64,000 nucleotides of DNA from Microbacterium testaceum StLB037 (GCF_900104345.1 NZ_FNJN01000001.1:620001-684000); one strand, 5' to 3'; shown: positions 17,499 to 26,248, counted from the first letter of the stretch. Made by a program: numbers and translations. The notes: generated by a model not told the origin, from the sequence alone.

Positions 17499-18560
17499 AT
17501 GGCGGAACGTTTCTCGTGGCCCGATCTCCTCTCGTCGCTGCTGGCCGGCACCGACCTCAGCGTCTCGGAGTCCACGTGGGCGATGCGCGAGGTAATGGCG
17601 GGGGAGGCCACGCCCTCTCAGCTCGGTGGTTTCCTCATGGCGTTGCGCGCCAAAGGCGAGACGGTGGAGGAGATCGTCGGCTTCCGTGACGCGATCCTCG
17701 AGGCGGCCGTGCCGCTGCCGGTCCGTGCCGAGGTGCTCGACATCGTGGGCACGGGCGGAGACCGTTACGGCACCGTCAACATCTCGACGATGGCGGCCAT
17801 CGTGGCCGCGGCATCCGGAGTTCCCGTCGTCAAGCACGGGAACCGGGCGGCCAGCTCGGCCTCGGGCTCGTCGGACGTGCTGTCGTCGCTGGGCATCGGA
17901 CTCACGCTGTCGCCCGAGAAGGTGGCCGAGATCCTCGATCGCACCGGAATCACGTTCGCGTTCGCCTCGGCCTTCCACCCGGGGTTCCGGCACGCGGCGG
18001 CCACGCGATCGGAGCTGGGAGTCCCTACGGTCTTCAACTTCCTCGGTCCGCTCTGCAACCCGGCTCGCGCCGAGGCCAATGCGGTCGGCGTCGCCCACCT
18101 CGACCGCGTCCCCCTCATCACGGGCGTCTTCCGCACGCGCGGCGCGACGGCGCTGGTGTTCCGCGGCGACGACGGCCTCGACGAACTGACCACGACCGGG
18201 CACAGCCGCGTGTGGGAGATCAGCCGCGGCGACGTCCACGAGCACGACCTGGATCCCCGGGATCTCGGCATCCCTCTCGCCGATATGGACGACCTGCTCG
18301 GGGGCTCTCCCGATCACAACGCCACCGTGGTGCGGCGTGTGCTCGGCGGTGACCGCGGTGCGGTCCGCGACATCGTGCTGCTGAACGCCGCGGCGGGGCT
18401 CGTGTCGTTCCGGCTGTTCCAGGACGCCGCCCAGGTGCAGCGGCCGATCCTCGAGCGACTGGCCGAGGCGATGACCGACGCCGCCGCCGCGATCGACGAC
18501 GGACGCGCCTCGGCGAAGCTCGACGACTGGGTCGACGCCTCGAAGGCGCTGGCGGAGTAG
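17499..18560 (+). CDS. trpD: Anthranilate phosphoribosyltransferase
   Basis: TrpD (353 residues) joins anthranilate to PRPP in tryptophan synthesis. Motifs are DIVGTGGDRYGTVNIST (PRPP binding), VVKHGNRAASSASGSSDVL, and FLGPLCNPARA; the metal-binding FRGDDGLDEL is also seen. The N-terminal helical domain includes MAGEATPSQLGGFLMALRAKGE. GGGAGG lies 8 nt upstream of ATG 17499. No other trp gene is adjacent. The next gene starts 2 bp after its stop and may be co-transcribed. Confidence 0.96.
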   Translation: MAERFSWPDLLSSLLAGTDLSVSESTWAMREVMAGEATPSQLGGFLMALRAKGETVEEIVGFRDAILEAAVPLPVRAEVLDIVGTGGDRYGTVNISTMAAIVAAASGVPVVKHGNRAASSASGSSDVLSSLGIGLTLSPEKVAEILDRTGITFAFASAFHPGFRHAAATRSELGVPTVFNFLGPLCNPARAEANAVGVAHLDRVPLITGVFRTRGATALVFRGDDGLDELTTTGHSRVWEISRGDVHEHDLDPRDLGIPLADMDDLLGGSPDHNATVVRRVLGGDRGAVRDIVLLNAAAGLVSFRLFQDAAQVQRPILERLAEAMTDAAAAIDDGRASAKLDDWVDASKALAE

Positions 18561-18562
18561 TC

Positions 18563-19555
18563 GTGGACCCGCTCGACGCGCTCACCGAGATCGCGTACCT
18601 GCTCGAGCGGGAGAGATCGTCGCGCTACAAATCGAAGGCGTTCCGCACCGCGGCCTCCGCGATCGAGGGCTTGAGCGACGCGCAGCTGCGGGATCCGGGC
18701 CTTCGCCGTCGCGCGGGGATCGGCGAGTCCACCTTCGCGGTGATCCAGCAGGCCCTGGCGGGAGAGGTGCCCGAGCGCTTGGCGAAGCTCCGGGCCGAGT
18801 CCGCCCCCGCGGGAGGGGAGGAGCTGCGGGCGCAACTCAAGGGCGACCTGCACAGTCACAGCGACTGGTCGGACGGGCTGACGCCGATCGAGGCCATGGT
18901 CGACGCGGCGCGCGGTCTCGGCCACGAGTACCTCGCCCTGACCGATCACTCGCCCCGGCTCACGGTCGCCAACGGGTTGTCGCCCGAGCGGTTGCGCGCG
19001 CAGATCGAGATCGTCCGCGGTCACCGCGGCGAGGGATTCACCCTGCTCACCGGGATCGAGGTCGACATCCTCGACGACGGCGCCCTCGACCAGGAGGACG
19101 AGCTGCTGCACGCACTCGATGTGGTCGTGGCATCCGCTCATTCCAAACTGCGGATGGAACGCGGGCCCATGACGAAGCGGCTCGTCGCGGCGGCGAGCGA
19201 TCCACGGGTCGACGTGCTCGGGCACGTGACCGGTCGGCTCGTCGAGGGCGCCCGCGGGACGCGGCCCCCGTCGGAGTTCGACGCGCGCGAGGTGTTCGCG
19301 GCGGCGGCCGCGTCGGGAGTGGCGGTCGAGATCAACTCGCGCCCCGAGCGACAGGATCCGCCCGACGATCTGCTCGCCCTCTCGATCGAGGCCGGCTGCC
19401 TCTTCTCGATCGATTCCGACGCGCACGCTCCGGGGCAGCTCTCGCTCCTCGACTACGGTGCGGCGCGTGCCGAGGCCGCGGGCGTCCCCGCCGACCGGAT
19501 CGTCACGACGTGGCCGCTCGATCGTCTGCGCACTTGGCTCGAGCGGAGTCGCTGA
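18563..19555 (+). CDS. PHP-domain phosphoesterase (PolX-C-terminal type)
   Basis: A 330-residue protein with a PHP metal-dependent phosphoesterase domain like the one at the C-terminus of bacterial family X DNA polymerases, but without the polymerase part. The N-terminal 95 residues form a helical region resembling the helix-hairpin-helix part of PolX (YKSKAFRTAASAIEGL, GIGESTFAVIQQAL). Metal-site motifs are DLHSHSDWSDG, ALTDHSPRL, GIEVDI, ASAHSKL, DVLGHVTGR and IDSDAHAP. GTG 18563 follows trpD by 2 bp. A DNA 3'-end-processing role is possible, next to a 5'-3' exonuclease gene. Confidence 0.85.
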   Translation: MDPLDALTEIAYLLERERSSRYKSKAFRTAASAIEGLSDAQLRDPGLRRRAGIGESTFAVIQQALAGEVPERLAKLRAESAPAGGEELRAQLKGDLHSHSDWSDGLTPIEAMVDAARGLGHEYLALTDHSPRLTVANGLSPERLRAQIEIVRGHRGEGFTLLTGIEVDILDDGALDQEDELLHALDVVVASAHSKLRMERGPMTKRLVAAASDPRVDVLGHVTGRLVEGARGTRPPSEFDAREVFAAAAASGVAVEINSRPERQDPPDDLLALSIEAGCLFSIDSDAHAPGQLSLLDYGAARAEAAGVPADRIVTTWPLDRLRTWLERSR

Positions 19556-19561
19556 GAGCGA

Positions 19562-20473
19562 TCAGTCGGGAAGCGCCGCCAGCGCCCTCGTCATCGACGA
19601 GCCGAGGTTCCAGCGTTCGGCGAGCTTCTCGGCAGCATCCCGGTCGACCGGACCGAGGCGGTCGTCGAACGGAGCGAGGTCCAGCTCGCGGGCGACGCGC
19701 ACCACGGTCGCGGCGACCTCGAGGTAGTCCGCGGCGGCCGCGATCTTCGCGCGCTGGGCGGGCGTTCCCGCGGTGCCGTCGAGAACCCCGGATCGGATGC
19801 CGTCGAGATCGCCGCACGCGCTCAGCAGCGCCGCCGCGGACTTCTCGCCGATGCCCGAGACGCCCGGCAGGCCGTCGGAGGGATCGCCGCGCAACACCGC
19901 GAAGTCGGCGTACTGGTCCGCGTGGACGCCGTACTTCGAGAAGACGGCGGCGTCGTCGACGAGCTCGAGGTTGCTCATGCCCCGAGCGGTGTAGACGATC
20001 CGGATGCCGCGCGCGTCGTCGACCAACTGGAAGAGGTCGCGATCGCCGGTGACGATGTCGACGGGAACCTCGGCGCGCGTCGCGAGGGCGCCGATCACGT
20101 CGTCGGCCTCGTGCTCGGCGGCACCCACCACGGGGATGCCGAGCACCGCGAGCGCCTCGCGGATGAGCGGGATCTGCGCCTCGAGCGGATCGGGCACCTC
20201 TTCGACGTCAGGCCCCGCGGCGACCACCTCGACGACGCGGTGGGCCTTGTAGCTCGGAAGCAGGTCGACGCGCCACTGGGGCCGCCAGTCGTCGTCCCAG
20301 CACGCGACGAGCCGCGTCGGCTCGTACGTCGTGACGAGCTTCGCGATCATGTCGAGCAGGCCGCGGACCGCGTTCACCGACGAGCCGTCGGCTGCCTTGA
20401 CCTTGTCGGGCACACCGTAGAACGCGCGGAAGTACAGCGAGGCGGTGTCGAGGAGCATGAGGCGATCGGTCAC
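19562..20473 (-). CDS. 5'-3' exonuclease (stand-alone FEN-type)
   Basis: A 303-residue nuclease matching the N-terminal 5'-3' exonuclease domain of DNA polymerase I, encoded alone. Metal-binding signatures are LMLLDTASLYFRAFYG (first Asp), WDDDWRPQWR, AEHEADDVIGALA (Glu and Asp cluster), IVTGDRDLFQLV and VLRGDPSDGLPGVSGIGEKSA, which ends in the helix-hairpin-helix. GTG 20473 has GGGGG 1-5 nt upstream; an internal ATG at 20458 is the alternative. Such proteins remove RNA primers or flaps and complement Pol I. Confidence 0.92.
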   Translation of the reverse strand: MTDRLMLLDTASLYFRAFYGVPDKVKAADGSSVNAVRGLLDMIAKLVTTYEPTRLVACWDDDWRPQWRVDLLPSYKAHRVVEVVAAGPDVEEVPDPLEAQIPLIREALAVLGIPVVGAAEHEADDVIGALATRAEVPVDIVTGDRDLFQLVDDARGIRIVYTARGMSNLELVDDAAVFSKYGVHADQYADFAVLRGDPSDGLPGVSGIGEKSAAALLSACGDLDGIRSGVLDGTAGTPAQRAKIAAAADYLEVAATVVRVARELDLAPFDDRLGPVDRDAAEKLAERWNLGSSMTRALAALPD

Positions 20474-20509
20474 GCCCCCGATCCTGGCACGCCGGCGGCT
20501 CGGCTGACC

Positions 20510-20515
20510 TAGAGT
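20510..20515 (+). promoter_or_regulatory. Predicted -10 element of the YchJ-like gene (leaderless)
   Basis: TAGAGT lies exactly 6 nt before ATG 20522, with no ribosome site. Confidence 0.5.
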
Positions 20516-20521
20516 GGCCGG

Positions 20522-20920
20522 ATGTCCTTCGGTTCCGCCTCCCGACGACCGGCACCGGATGCCGTGTGCCCGTGCGGCCGCGCCGCGTTCGGGGAGTGCT
20601 GCGGGCCGATCCTGGACGGCGAGGCCGCCCCGAGCGCCGAGCGGTTGATGCGTTCGCGGTACACCGCGTTCTCGGTCGGCGACGCGGTCCACCTGGCGAG
20701 GTCGTGGCATCCGCGGACGCGTCCCGACGACATCGTCGTCGATGACGGCACGCGATGGTCGGGCCTCGAGATCGAGGACGCGTCGGAAGACGGCGAGAAC
20801 GCGACCGTGACCTTCCGCGCGTCGTGGCGGCACGGGCCCGACCGCGGCGTGCTGCGCGAGCGCAGCCGGTTCGCGCGGCGCGGCGGACGCTGGGTCTACG
20901 TCGACGGCGACGTCGACTGA
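20522..20920 (+). CDS. YchJ-like (UPF0225) zinc-motif protein
   Basis: A 132-residue protein of the YchJ family. The N-terminal SEC-C-like zinc motif is CPCGRAAFGECCGP (residues 16-29). The next segment, LMRSRYTAFSVGDAVHLARS, is the most conserved part of the family, and the rest is an NTF2-like fold ending in GGRWVYVDGD. The molecular function is not established. It is divergent from the exonuclease gene with 48 bp between. Confidence 0.9.
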   Translation: MSFGSASRRPAPDAVCPCGRAAFGECCGPILDGEAAPSAERLMRSRYTAFSVGDAVHLARSWHPRTRPDDIVVDDGTRWSGLEIEDASEDGENATVTFRASWRHGPDRGVLRERSRFARRGGRWVYVDGDVD

Positions 20921-21098
20921 ATCGAAACCGCTCGATGACCTCGTCAAGCCCGCGGGGGGTGTCGCGGGTCGTGCGTAGGGTCGATCAAAGATCCCCGGCA
21001 CCGCACTGGCGGTCGAGGCGGTCCCGATGCGGCAGTCCTGTGACAGCGCCGGCCGGAGGATTCGACAGAAGTCGATCGACAAGGAAGAGGACAGTGAC

Positions 21099-21767
21099 AT
21101 GGAACGCATCGTGATCGTCGGAGGGCACGGCAAGGTGGCCCTCCACCTCGCTCGACTGCTCGCCGACCGCGGCGACGAGGCGACGTCGGTAATCCGCAAG
21201 GCGGAGCAGAAGGCCGACATCGAGCAGGCGGGCGGCACGCCCCTCGTCCTCGACGTCGAGAACGCGGACGTCGACGAGATGGCGAAGGCCTTCTCGGGTG
21301 CCGACGCGGTCGTGTGGTCCGCCGGTGCGGGTGGCGGCAGCGCCGAGCGCACGTACGCGGTCGACCGCGATGCCGCGCAGCGCGCGGTCGACGCGGCATC
21401 GAAGGCGGGCATCCGCCGGTTCGTGATGGTGTCGTGGATCGGCTCGACGCCCGATCACGGCATCGACCCCGACGACTCGTTCTTCGCCTACGCCGACGCC
21501 AAGCTCGCGGCCGACGACCACCTGCGCGCCAGCGACCTCGATTGGACGATCCTCGGCCCCGGCACCCTCACGACGGACGAGCCCACCGGCCGCATCACCA
21601 CGGCGCCGCAGGGCAAGGCCGAAGTCTCTCGTGCCGACGTGGCCGCCGTCGCGGCCGCCGTGCTCGTGCAGCCCGCCACGGTGGGCCGGTTCATCCGCTT
21701 CGGCGCGGGCGACACGCTGATCGCCGAGGCGATCGTCGCCGACCGCGCGGACGGGGGACAGGCATGA
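21099..21767 (+). CDS. NAD(P)-binding atypical short-chain dehydrogenase
   Basis: A 222-residue Rossmann-fold protein of the atypical SDR type (NAD(P)H-binding, YwnB/YhfK-like). IVIVGGHGKVALHLARLL is the nucleotide-binding start with a glycine-rich loop, FVMVSWIG is the typical strand-5 region, and AYADAKLAADDHLRAS carries the YxxxK-like pair. GGAAGAGG before ATG 21099 gives the start. It overlaps the following PEP-mutase-like gene by 4 bp, so the two are translationally coupled. Substrate unknown. Confidence 0.87.
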   Translation: MERIVIVGGHGKVALHLARLLADRGDEATSVIRKAEQKADIEQAGGTPLVLDVENADVDEMAKAFSGADAVVWSAGAGGGSAERTYAVDRDAAQRAVDAASKAGIRRFVMVSWIGSTPDHGIDPDDSFFAYADAKLAADDHLRASDLDWTILGPGTLTTDEPTGRITTAPQGKAEVSRADVAAVAAAVLVQPATVGRFIRFGAGDTLIAEAIVADRADGGQA

Positions 21768-22540
21768 GCGCCCTGAGCGAGAAGGCGACGTCGTTCGCGG
21801 CCCTGCACACCGCCCCCGAGATCCTCCGGGTCGTCAACATCTGGGACGTCGTGTCGGCGAAGGCGGTCGCCGCTCTGCCCGAGACGAAGGCCCTCGCCAC
21901 GGCCGGCCACTCGATCGCTGCGACCTTCGGGTACGAGGACGGCGAGAACATCCCCCTCGACGTCATGCTCGACATGGTCGGACGCATCGTGGCGGCGGTC
22001 GACGTGCCGGTGACGGCCGACCTCGACGCGGGCTTCGGAAACCCCGGCGAGACGACCCGGCGCGCCATCGGCGTGGGTGTGGTCGGCGCGAACGTCGAGG
22101 ACCGGGTCAAGCCGTTCGATGAGGCGGTGGCCGCCGTCGAGGCCGTGATCGCGGCGGGGGAGGCCGAGGGCGTCCCCTTCGTGCTGAACGCGCGCACCGA
22201 TGTGTTCGTGAAGGGCGGCGACCGTCCGCTCGACGACAAGATCGCGGATGCCGTGAAGCGCGGCCGCGCTTTCCTCGACGCCGGGGCGACCTCGGTGTTC
22301 GTCCCGGGGCTTCTGGACGCCGACACGACGAGTCGACTAGTCGAGGGGCTCGGGGAACAGCGCCTGAGCGTCATCGGCTTCCCCAGGGCACTGTCGGCCG
22401 CCGAGTACGAGAAGCTCGGTGTGGCGCGGATCTCGTACGGTCCGCTCACGCAGCGCGTCGCGTTGACGGCGCTGCAGGACCTCGCGATCGACCTTTACGG
22501 CACGGGCGTCATCCCCTCGTCGGTGCGCGAACTGAACTGA
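21764..22540 (+). CDS. Isocitrate lyase / PEP mutase family protein
   Basis: A 258-residue TIM-barrel enzyme of the isocitrate lyase/phosphoenolpyruvate mutase superfamily. Motifs are LRVVNIWDVVSAKAV at the N-terminus, VTADLDAGFGN (metal-binding Asp pair), VVGANVEDRVKP (Glu in place of the lyase motif) and FVLNARTDVF. The KKCGH lyase loop is absent, so it is not a true isocitrate lyase; oxaloacetate decarboxylase or methylisocitrate-lyase-like activity is possible. The ATG overlaps the stop of the SDR gene. It ends at a convergent hairpin. Confidence 0.88.
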   Translation: MSALSEKATSFAALHTAPEILRVVNIWDVVSAKAVAALPETKALATAGHSIAATFGYEDGENIPLDVMLDMVGRIVAAVDVPVTADLDAGFGNPGETTRRAIGVGVVGANVEDRVKPFDEAVAAVEAVIAAGEAEGVPFVLNARTDVFVKGGDRPLDDKIADAVKRGRAFLDAGATSVFVPGLLDADTTSRLVEGLGEQRLSVIGFPRALSAAEYEKLGVARISYGPLTQRVALTALQDLAIDLYGTGVIPSSVRELN

Positions 22541-22549
22541 CGATTCGCC

Positions 22550-22589
22550 CGGTGGGGCGTCGCGGCCTGCGGGCTACGCCGCCCCACCG
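22550..22589. terminator. Convergent hairpin
   Basis: CGGTGGGGC at 22550-22558 pairs perfectly with GCCCCACCG at 22581-22589 between convergent genes. Confidence 0.55.
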
Positions 22590-22647
22590 TTGTCCGCGCC
22601 GAGAGCCGCTCCGCCGACACGCCATCGCGCGCTCGGACGGCGCGCGG

Positions 22648-23301
22648 TCAGTCGTCGTCTTCGGGCTCTCCGTCGTCGACCACGATCACTCCGTCGGGCA
22701 CGGGATCGCCGAGCAGGGGCTCGGCGGCGAGCGTGAGGTCGATGGTCGCCCGCAACAAACCGCCGAGGGTCACCGAGCGCAGCAGCTCCATCTGGTCGAG
22801 TTCGCCGAGCGGAGCGATCGCCGCGACCTGCCACGCGCGAGGAAGCGGCTCCTCCGAGAGCTCCACCTCGGGGTCCCACCTCGTGCCGCCGTACTGCTGC
22901 GCGCGACCGAGCACGCGCCGCACGATCCGCTCCGCCTCTTCGAGCAACGGGAGGAGCGCGTCGTTCCACTCGAGGTCGGGGAGAGCCCGCACGTCCGCCC
23001 GCGGGTACGGGGCGTCGTCGAGCCACTCGACGATCTCGAACCTCTCCGTGCCCCGCGCGACGATCTGCATCTGGCCGGCCTGGGGCACGACGTGGCTGAG
23101 CTGCGCCATGGTGCCGAGGGGGAAGCGTTGATCGCCCCCGCCCGTCTCACTGCCGCGCTCGATGAGGACGACGCCGAATGCGGGGTCCGTCTCGTCGAGG
23201 AGGCGCCCGAGCATGACGAGGTAGCGCTCCTCGAAGATCCGCAGCGCGAGAGGCGTATGCGGGAAGAGGACGGCTCCGAGGGGGAACATCGCGGTACCCA
23301 T
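22648..23301 (-). CDS. LON peptidase N-terminal-domain protein
   Basis: A 217-residue protein consisting only of the substrate-binding N-terminal domain of Lon proteases. MFPLGAVLFPHTPLALRIFE and RYLVMLGRLLDETD are the family's N-terminal signature, and an acidic tail (DDGEPEDDD) ends the protein. There is no ATPase or protease part. ATG 23301 is supported by TTGACT placed 6 nt upstream (leaderless spacing); a TTG at 23313 is in frame. The function of stand-alone LON-domain proteins is unclear. Confidence 0.9.
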   Translation of the reverse strand: MGTAMFPLGAVLFPHTPLALRIFEERYLVMLGRLLDETDPAFGVVLIERGSETGGGDQRFPLGTMAQLSHVVPQAGQMQIVARGTERFEIVEWLDDAPYPRADVRALPDLEWNDALLPLLEEAERIVRRVLGRAQQYGGTRWDPEVELSEEPLPRAWQVAAIAPLGELDQMELLRSVTLGGLLRATIDLTLAAEPLLGDPVPDGVIVVDDGEPEDDD

Positions 23302-23383
23302 GCCCTCAGTCAACCAGGGGCAACGGCCTGTGGGGTCGGGGGAGCGGGATCCGCGAGCGAGTTCTCAGGTCGAGCGGGCGCCG

Positions 23384-24445
23384 TCAGTCCTCGACGTCGC
23401 GCAGGGTCTCGTGCACGCGGTGCAGGTCCATCAGGAGCGATCCGACGAGCACCCAGTGCATCGTCGAGGGTGTGCGGATCTGCAGGGGGCGGGTGAGGGC
23501 CGGTTCTTCGTCGACGACGCGCTCCGGGCCGGCGTCGAGGGCGAACGCCAGTCGCACGTCGTGGGCGGCGCGATGGAGCTGCTCGGCGATCGCCCGGACG
23601 GCGGGTTCGTCGGCGATCGTCTGCTCGTAGCCGTCGTAGACCGCGCGCGTCATGCCGATCGTCTGGGTGACGACGGGACTGAAGCGTTCGACGAGGGCGT
23701 CCATCTCGGCCAGGTCGGTACGGTGACGACCGCTGCGGGGATTCAGGGCGAGCGAGTCGGCGCCGTCGCGGATTGCGTCGGCCGCGGCATCCCGAACCGG
23801 GCGGAGCAGGCGCGCCTCGAGGAGGAGCCCCTCGAGGGACGCCGAAGTCTGCGGGGTCTCGAGGGCGTCGGCCAGACGCTCGAGGGCGGCGGCGAGCTCG
23901 CGCCCGAGGACGTCGATCTTGGCCCGCGCGGCGGGGACGAGCACCGGGGGGACCAGCACCGCGTTGACGACGATCCCGATGGCCGCGCCGATGAGGGTCT
24001 CAAGTACGCGGTCGAGGGCGTAGTTGGGGGTCGCGGTGCCGAGCGCGAGGACGAGTAGGGCGCTGATCGCGATCTGGTTGGTGGCTCCGGCCGAGATCCG
24101 CGCCGCCCACGCCACGACGAGCGCCACGCCCGCCGAGAGCAGGGCGACCCAGGGTTGCGAGCCGAACACGAGCCCGAGAAGAGCCGCGATGAGCACTCCG
24201 ACGATCACGCCGACACTGCGTTCGACGGCGCGGGTGAACGACTGGTTGATGCTCGGCTGGACCACCAGAAGGGCGGCGATGGCGGCGAAGATCGGGGGCG
24301 GACCCTGCACGAGCCACCCGGCCAGCAGCCACGCGGCGACGATCGCGATGGCCGACTTGGCGACCTGCAGCAGCGGCACGCGCCGCGGGGCGCGGAAGGT
24401 GAGGCTGTCGCGCACGGCGCGAGCGGAGGGGACGCGCACGATCAC
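23384..24445 (-). CDS. FUSC-family membrane transporter-like protein
   Basis: A 353-residue protein of the FUSC / aromatic acid exporter type. The N-terminal half holds about six membrane helices (IAIVAAWLLAGWLVQG, FAAIAALLVVQPSINQSF, VGVLIAALLGLVFG, LLSAGVALVVAWAARI and others), and the conserved VVQPSINQSFTRAVER loop is present. The C-terminal half is a soluble helical domain. GTG 24445 overlaps the stop of the upstream HxlR gene as GTGA, so the regulator and putative exporter are coupled; the regulator may respond to the exported compound. Substrate unknown. Confidence 0.85.
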   Translation of the reverse strand: MIVRVPSARAVRDSLTFRAPRRVPLLQVAKSAIAIVAAWLLAGWLVQGPPPIFAAIAALLVVQPSINQSFTRAVERSVGVIVGVLIAALLGLVFGSQPWVALLSAGVALVVAWAARISAGATNQIAISALLVLALGTATPNYALDRVLETLIGAAIGIVVNAVLVPPVLVPAARAKIDVLGRELAAALERLADALETPQTSASLEGLLLEARLLRPVRDAAADAIRDGADSLALNPRSGRHRTDLAEMDALVERFSPVVTQTIGMTRAVYDGYEQTIADEPAVRAIAEQLHRAAHDVRLAFALDAGPERVVDEEPALTRPLQIRTPSTMHWVLVGSLLMDLHRVHETLRDVED

Positions 24446-24810
24446 TCCCGTGGTCCGACGATGGCGATGGCGTTCTCGGCGACCCATCCCATCAGGGGGA
24501 TGACGTGCGTCATGAGGTCGCGCCCCCGATCGGTGAGGGCGTACTCGACGCGAGGGGGAACCTCGGGGTAGGCGGTGCGCACGAGGAGGCCGTCGGCCTC
24601 GAGCGTCTTGAGCGTGCTCGCGAGCATCTTCTCGCTGATCCCGTCGATGTTGCGTCGAAGGGCGCCCCAGCGCTGTGTTCCGTCCGAGAGGGAGAGCAGC
24701 ACGAGGATGCCCCACTTGCCCATGACGTGATCGAGGACCGTGCGGGTGGGGCACCCGTCGGCGAAAAGTCCGGGGTGTTCGGCGCGGATCGACGCAAGAC
24801 TGACGCTCAT
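24442..24810 (-). CDS. HxlR-family transcriptional regulator
   Basis: A 122-residue winged-helix regulator. CPTRTVLDHVMGKWGILVLL is the typical HxlR opening with a single Cys, followed by RWGALRRNIDGISEKMLAST (recognition region) and the wing PPRVEYALTDRGRDL. HxlR proteins often sense electrophiles or oxidants through the N-terminal Cys. The gene is divergent from an NmrA-type oxidoreductase, a very common HxlR pairing, and is translationally coupled to the FUSC gene. Two inverted repeats in the divergent gap are likely operators. Confidence 0.92.
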   Translation of the reverse strand: MSVSLASIRAEHPGLFADGCPTRTVLDHVMGKWGILVLLSLSDGTQRWGALRRNIDGISEKMLASTLKTLEADGLLVRTAYPEVPPRVEYALTDRGRDLMTHVIPLMGWVAENAIAIVGPRE

Positions 24811-24815
24811 GTGAG

Positions 24816-24852
24816 TACCTAACCAGAAAGTGGGTACCGGCATTCCGGAATG
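24816..24852. promoter_or_regulatory. Probable HxlR operator region
   Basis: The 93-bp gap between the divergent HxlR and NmrA genes holds two symmetrical elements: TACC-N13-GGTA at 24816-24836, and the perfect 12-bp palindrome CATTCCGGAATG at 24841-24852. The first is 6 bp from the HxlR start codon. Similar GTAC-flanked repeats are known upstream of HxlR-type genes. Confidence 0.5.
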
Positions 24853-24903
24853 CGATGGACGGCGGGGCGTTGAGCCCGACGAACCCACCGAAAGGATTCC
24901 ATC

Positions 24904-25764
24904 ATGACCTTCCTCGTCACCGCCGCCTCCGGCCACCTCGGCCGCCTCGTCGTCGACGCTCTCCTCGAGCGCGGCGTGCCGGCATCTGGCATCGTCGCGG
25001 GTGCGCGCACGCCCGCCAAGGTCGACGACCTCGCCGCCCGCGGGGTCCGCGTCGCCCAGCTCGACTACGCGCGTCCCGAGACGATCTCCGCCGCCCTCGA
25101 CGGTGTGACGCGCGTCGTGCTGATCTCGGGCAACGGTCCCGACCGCGTCGCCGAGCACCGCGCGGCGATCGACGCGATCCGCGCCGCCGGAGTGGAGCGT
25201 CTCGTCTACACGAGCGCCCCGCGCAACGACGTCATCGACTACAGCCTCGGCGCCGACCACAAGGCCACCGAGCAGGCCATCGCCGCGTCGGGGGTGAGCG
25301 CCACCATCCTCCGCAACAACTGGTACACCGAGAACTACCTCGACACCGTCGCCCGCGCGGCCGACACCGGAGAGATCGTGGCGGCGACCGGGGACGCGCG
25401 CGTCGCCAGCGCGAGCCGCCGCGACTACGCGGAGGCGGCCGCGGTCGCCCTCACCACCGACGAGCTGGCCGGCCGGACCGTCGAGATCGGCGGCGACGTC
25501 GCGTGGACCTACGACGAGCTCGCCGCCGCGGCGAGCGAGGTGCTCGGTCGTCCGGTGACCTACACCCGCGTGTCGGTGGAGCAGCTGACCGAGGGGCTGC
25601 AGGCGGCGGGACTGGATGCCGGCACGGCGGCGTTCGTGGCCGGGATCGACGACGCGATCGCCCGCGGCGCGCTCGAGCAGACCGACGGGTCGTTGTCTCG
25701 CCTCATCGGCCGTCCCACCACGCCGCTCGTCGAAGGACTGCGTCAGGGCCTGGCCGCGCGCTGA
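24904..25764 (+). CDS. NmrA-family NAD(P)-binding oxidoreductase
   Basis: A 286-residue atypical SDR of the NmrA/QorB type. The glycine-rich loop is VTAASGHLGRLVVDALLERG, VERLVYTSAPRND is the typical central strand, and ATILRNNWYTENYLDTVA is the substrate-side signature of quinone-oxidoreductase-like members. The start follows GAAAGGATTCC. Divergence from an HxlR regulator suggests induction by quinones or other electrophiles; that link is inference from similar arrangements. Confidence 0.92.
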   Translation: MTFLVTAASGHLGRLVVDALLERGVPASGIVAGARTPAKVDDLAARGVRVAQLDYARPETISAALDGVTRVVLISGNGPDRVAEHRAAIDAIRAAGVERLVYTSAPRNDVIDYSLGADHKATEQAIAASGVSATILRNNWYTENYLDTVARAADTGEIVAATGDARVASASRRDYAEAAAVALTTDELAGRTVEIGGDVAWTYDELAAAASEVLGRPVTYTRVSVEQLTEGLQAAGLDAGTAAFVAGIDDAIARGALEQTDGSLSRLIGRPTTPLVEGLRQGLAAR

Positions 25765-25780
25765 CCTCTTCCCTCTCGGC

Positions 25781-25840
25781 GTGAGTCGCCGTGCCCCGTC
25801 GCTTCGGACGCCCGCGAAGCGACGCATCGTGGCGACTCAC
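25781..25840. repeat. Long two-stage inverted repeat between convergent genes
   Basis: GTGAGTCGCC at 25781-25790 pairs with GGCGACTCAC at 25831-25840, and inside that CGTCGCTTCG (25797-25806) pairs with CGAAGCGACG (25815-25824). A 6-nt internal loop separates the stems and an 8-nt loop caps them. The right arm overlaps the last codons of the DUF2834 gene by 4 bp. It probably terminates transcription in both directions; its size also suggests a dispersed repeat element. Confidence 0.6.
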
Positions 25841-26196
25841 GCGGGGCTGTCGGGGGAGGACCGGCGTGCGGTCAGCCGTCGCTGGCGCATCGCCAGGAAC
25901 AGCGGGAACGTGAAGGCGAAGGCGGTCACCCCCGACAGCACGATGTACAGCCACGCGAAGCGCATGCCGAGGCGTCGCCCCTCGACGATGATGAAGATGC
26001 TGCCCGCGATCGCGACGACCATCAGATCCACGGTGATCGACGACACCGCCGGTCCCCCCGAGACGAGATCGCCGATGAAGTCCCGCATCTGCACGATCGC
26101 GAACACGTTGAAGGTCCAGGTGCCCACGAGGCCGGCGACGGCCAGCACGAGAAAGGCCACGGCGGTGGGGGTCCAGTGTCGTCGGAGTTCGCTCAT
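25837..26196 (-). CDS. DUF2834-type small membrane protein
   Basis: A 119-residue protein with three predicted membrane helices (VAFLVLAVAGLVGTWTFNVF, LMVVAIAGSIFIIVEG and LYIVLSGVTAFAFTFPLFLA). It resembles the DUF2834 family, where the segment GTWTFNV and a later conserved PLFLAMRQ are typical. Function unknown. No ribosome site precedes ATG 26196; GATGAT lies 6 nt upstream at leaderless spacing. It diverges from a DksA-like gene. Confidence 0.75.
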   Translation of the reverse strand: MSELRRHWTPTAVAFLVLAVAGLVGTWTFNVFAIVQMRDFIGDLVSGGPAVSSITVDLMVVAIAGSIFIIVEGRRLGMRFAWLYIVLSGVTAFAFTFPLFLAMRQRRLTARRSSPDSPA

Positions 26197-26236
26197 GAGC
26201 CGATCATCCCGCAGCCCTCGTGTCGGTGGCGGGGGA

Positions 26237-26242
26237 TAGCGT
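26237..26242 (+). promoter_or_regulatory. Predicted -10 element of the DksA-like gene (leaderless)
   Basis: TAGCGT lies exactly 6 nt before ATG 26249. Confidence 0.5.
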
Positions 26243-26248
26243 CGAAGG

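Noticed and set aside
25781..25840. CRISPR-like or transposon-end repeat
   Set aside because: Single inverted repeat without direct repeats, spacers or a transposase gene nearby.
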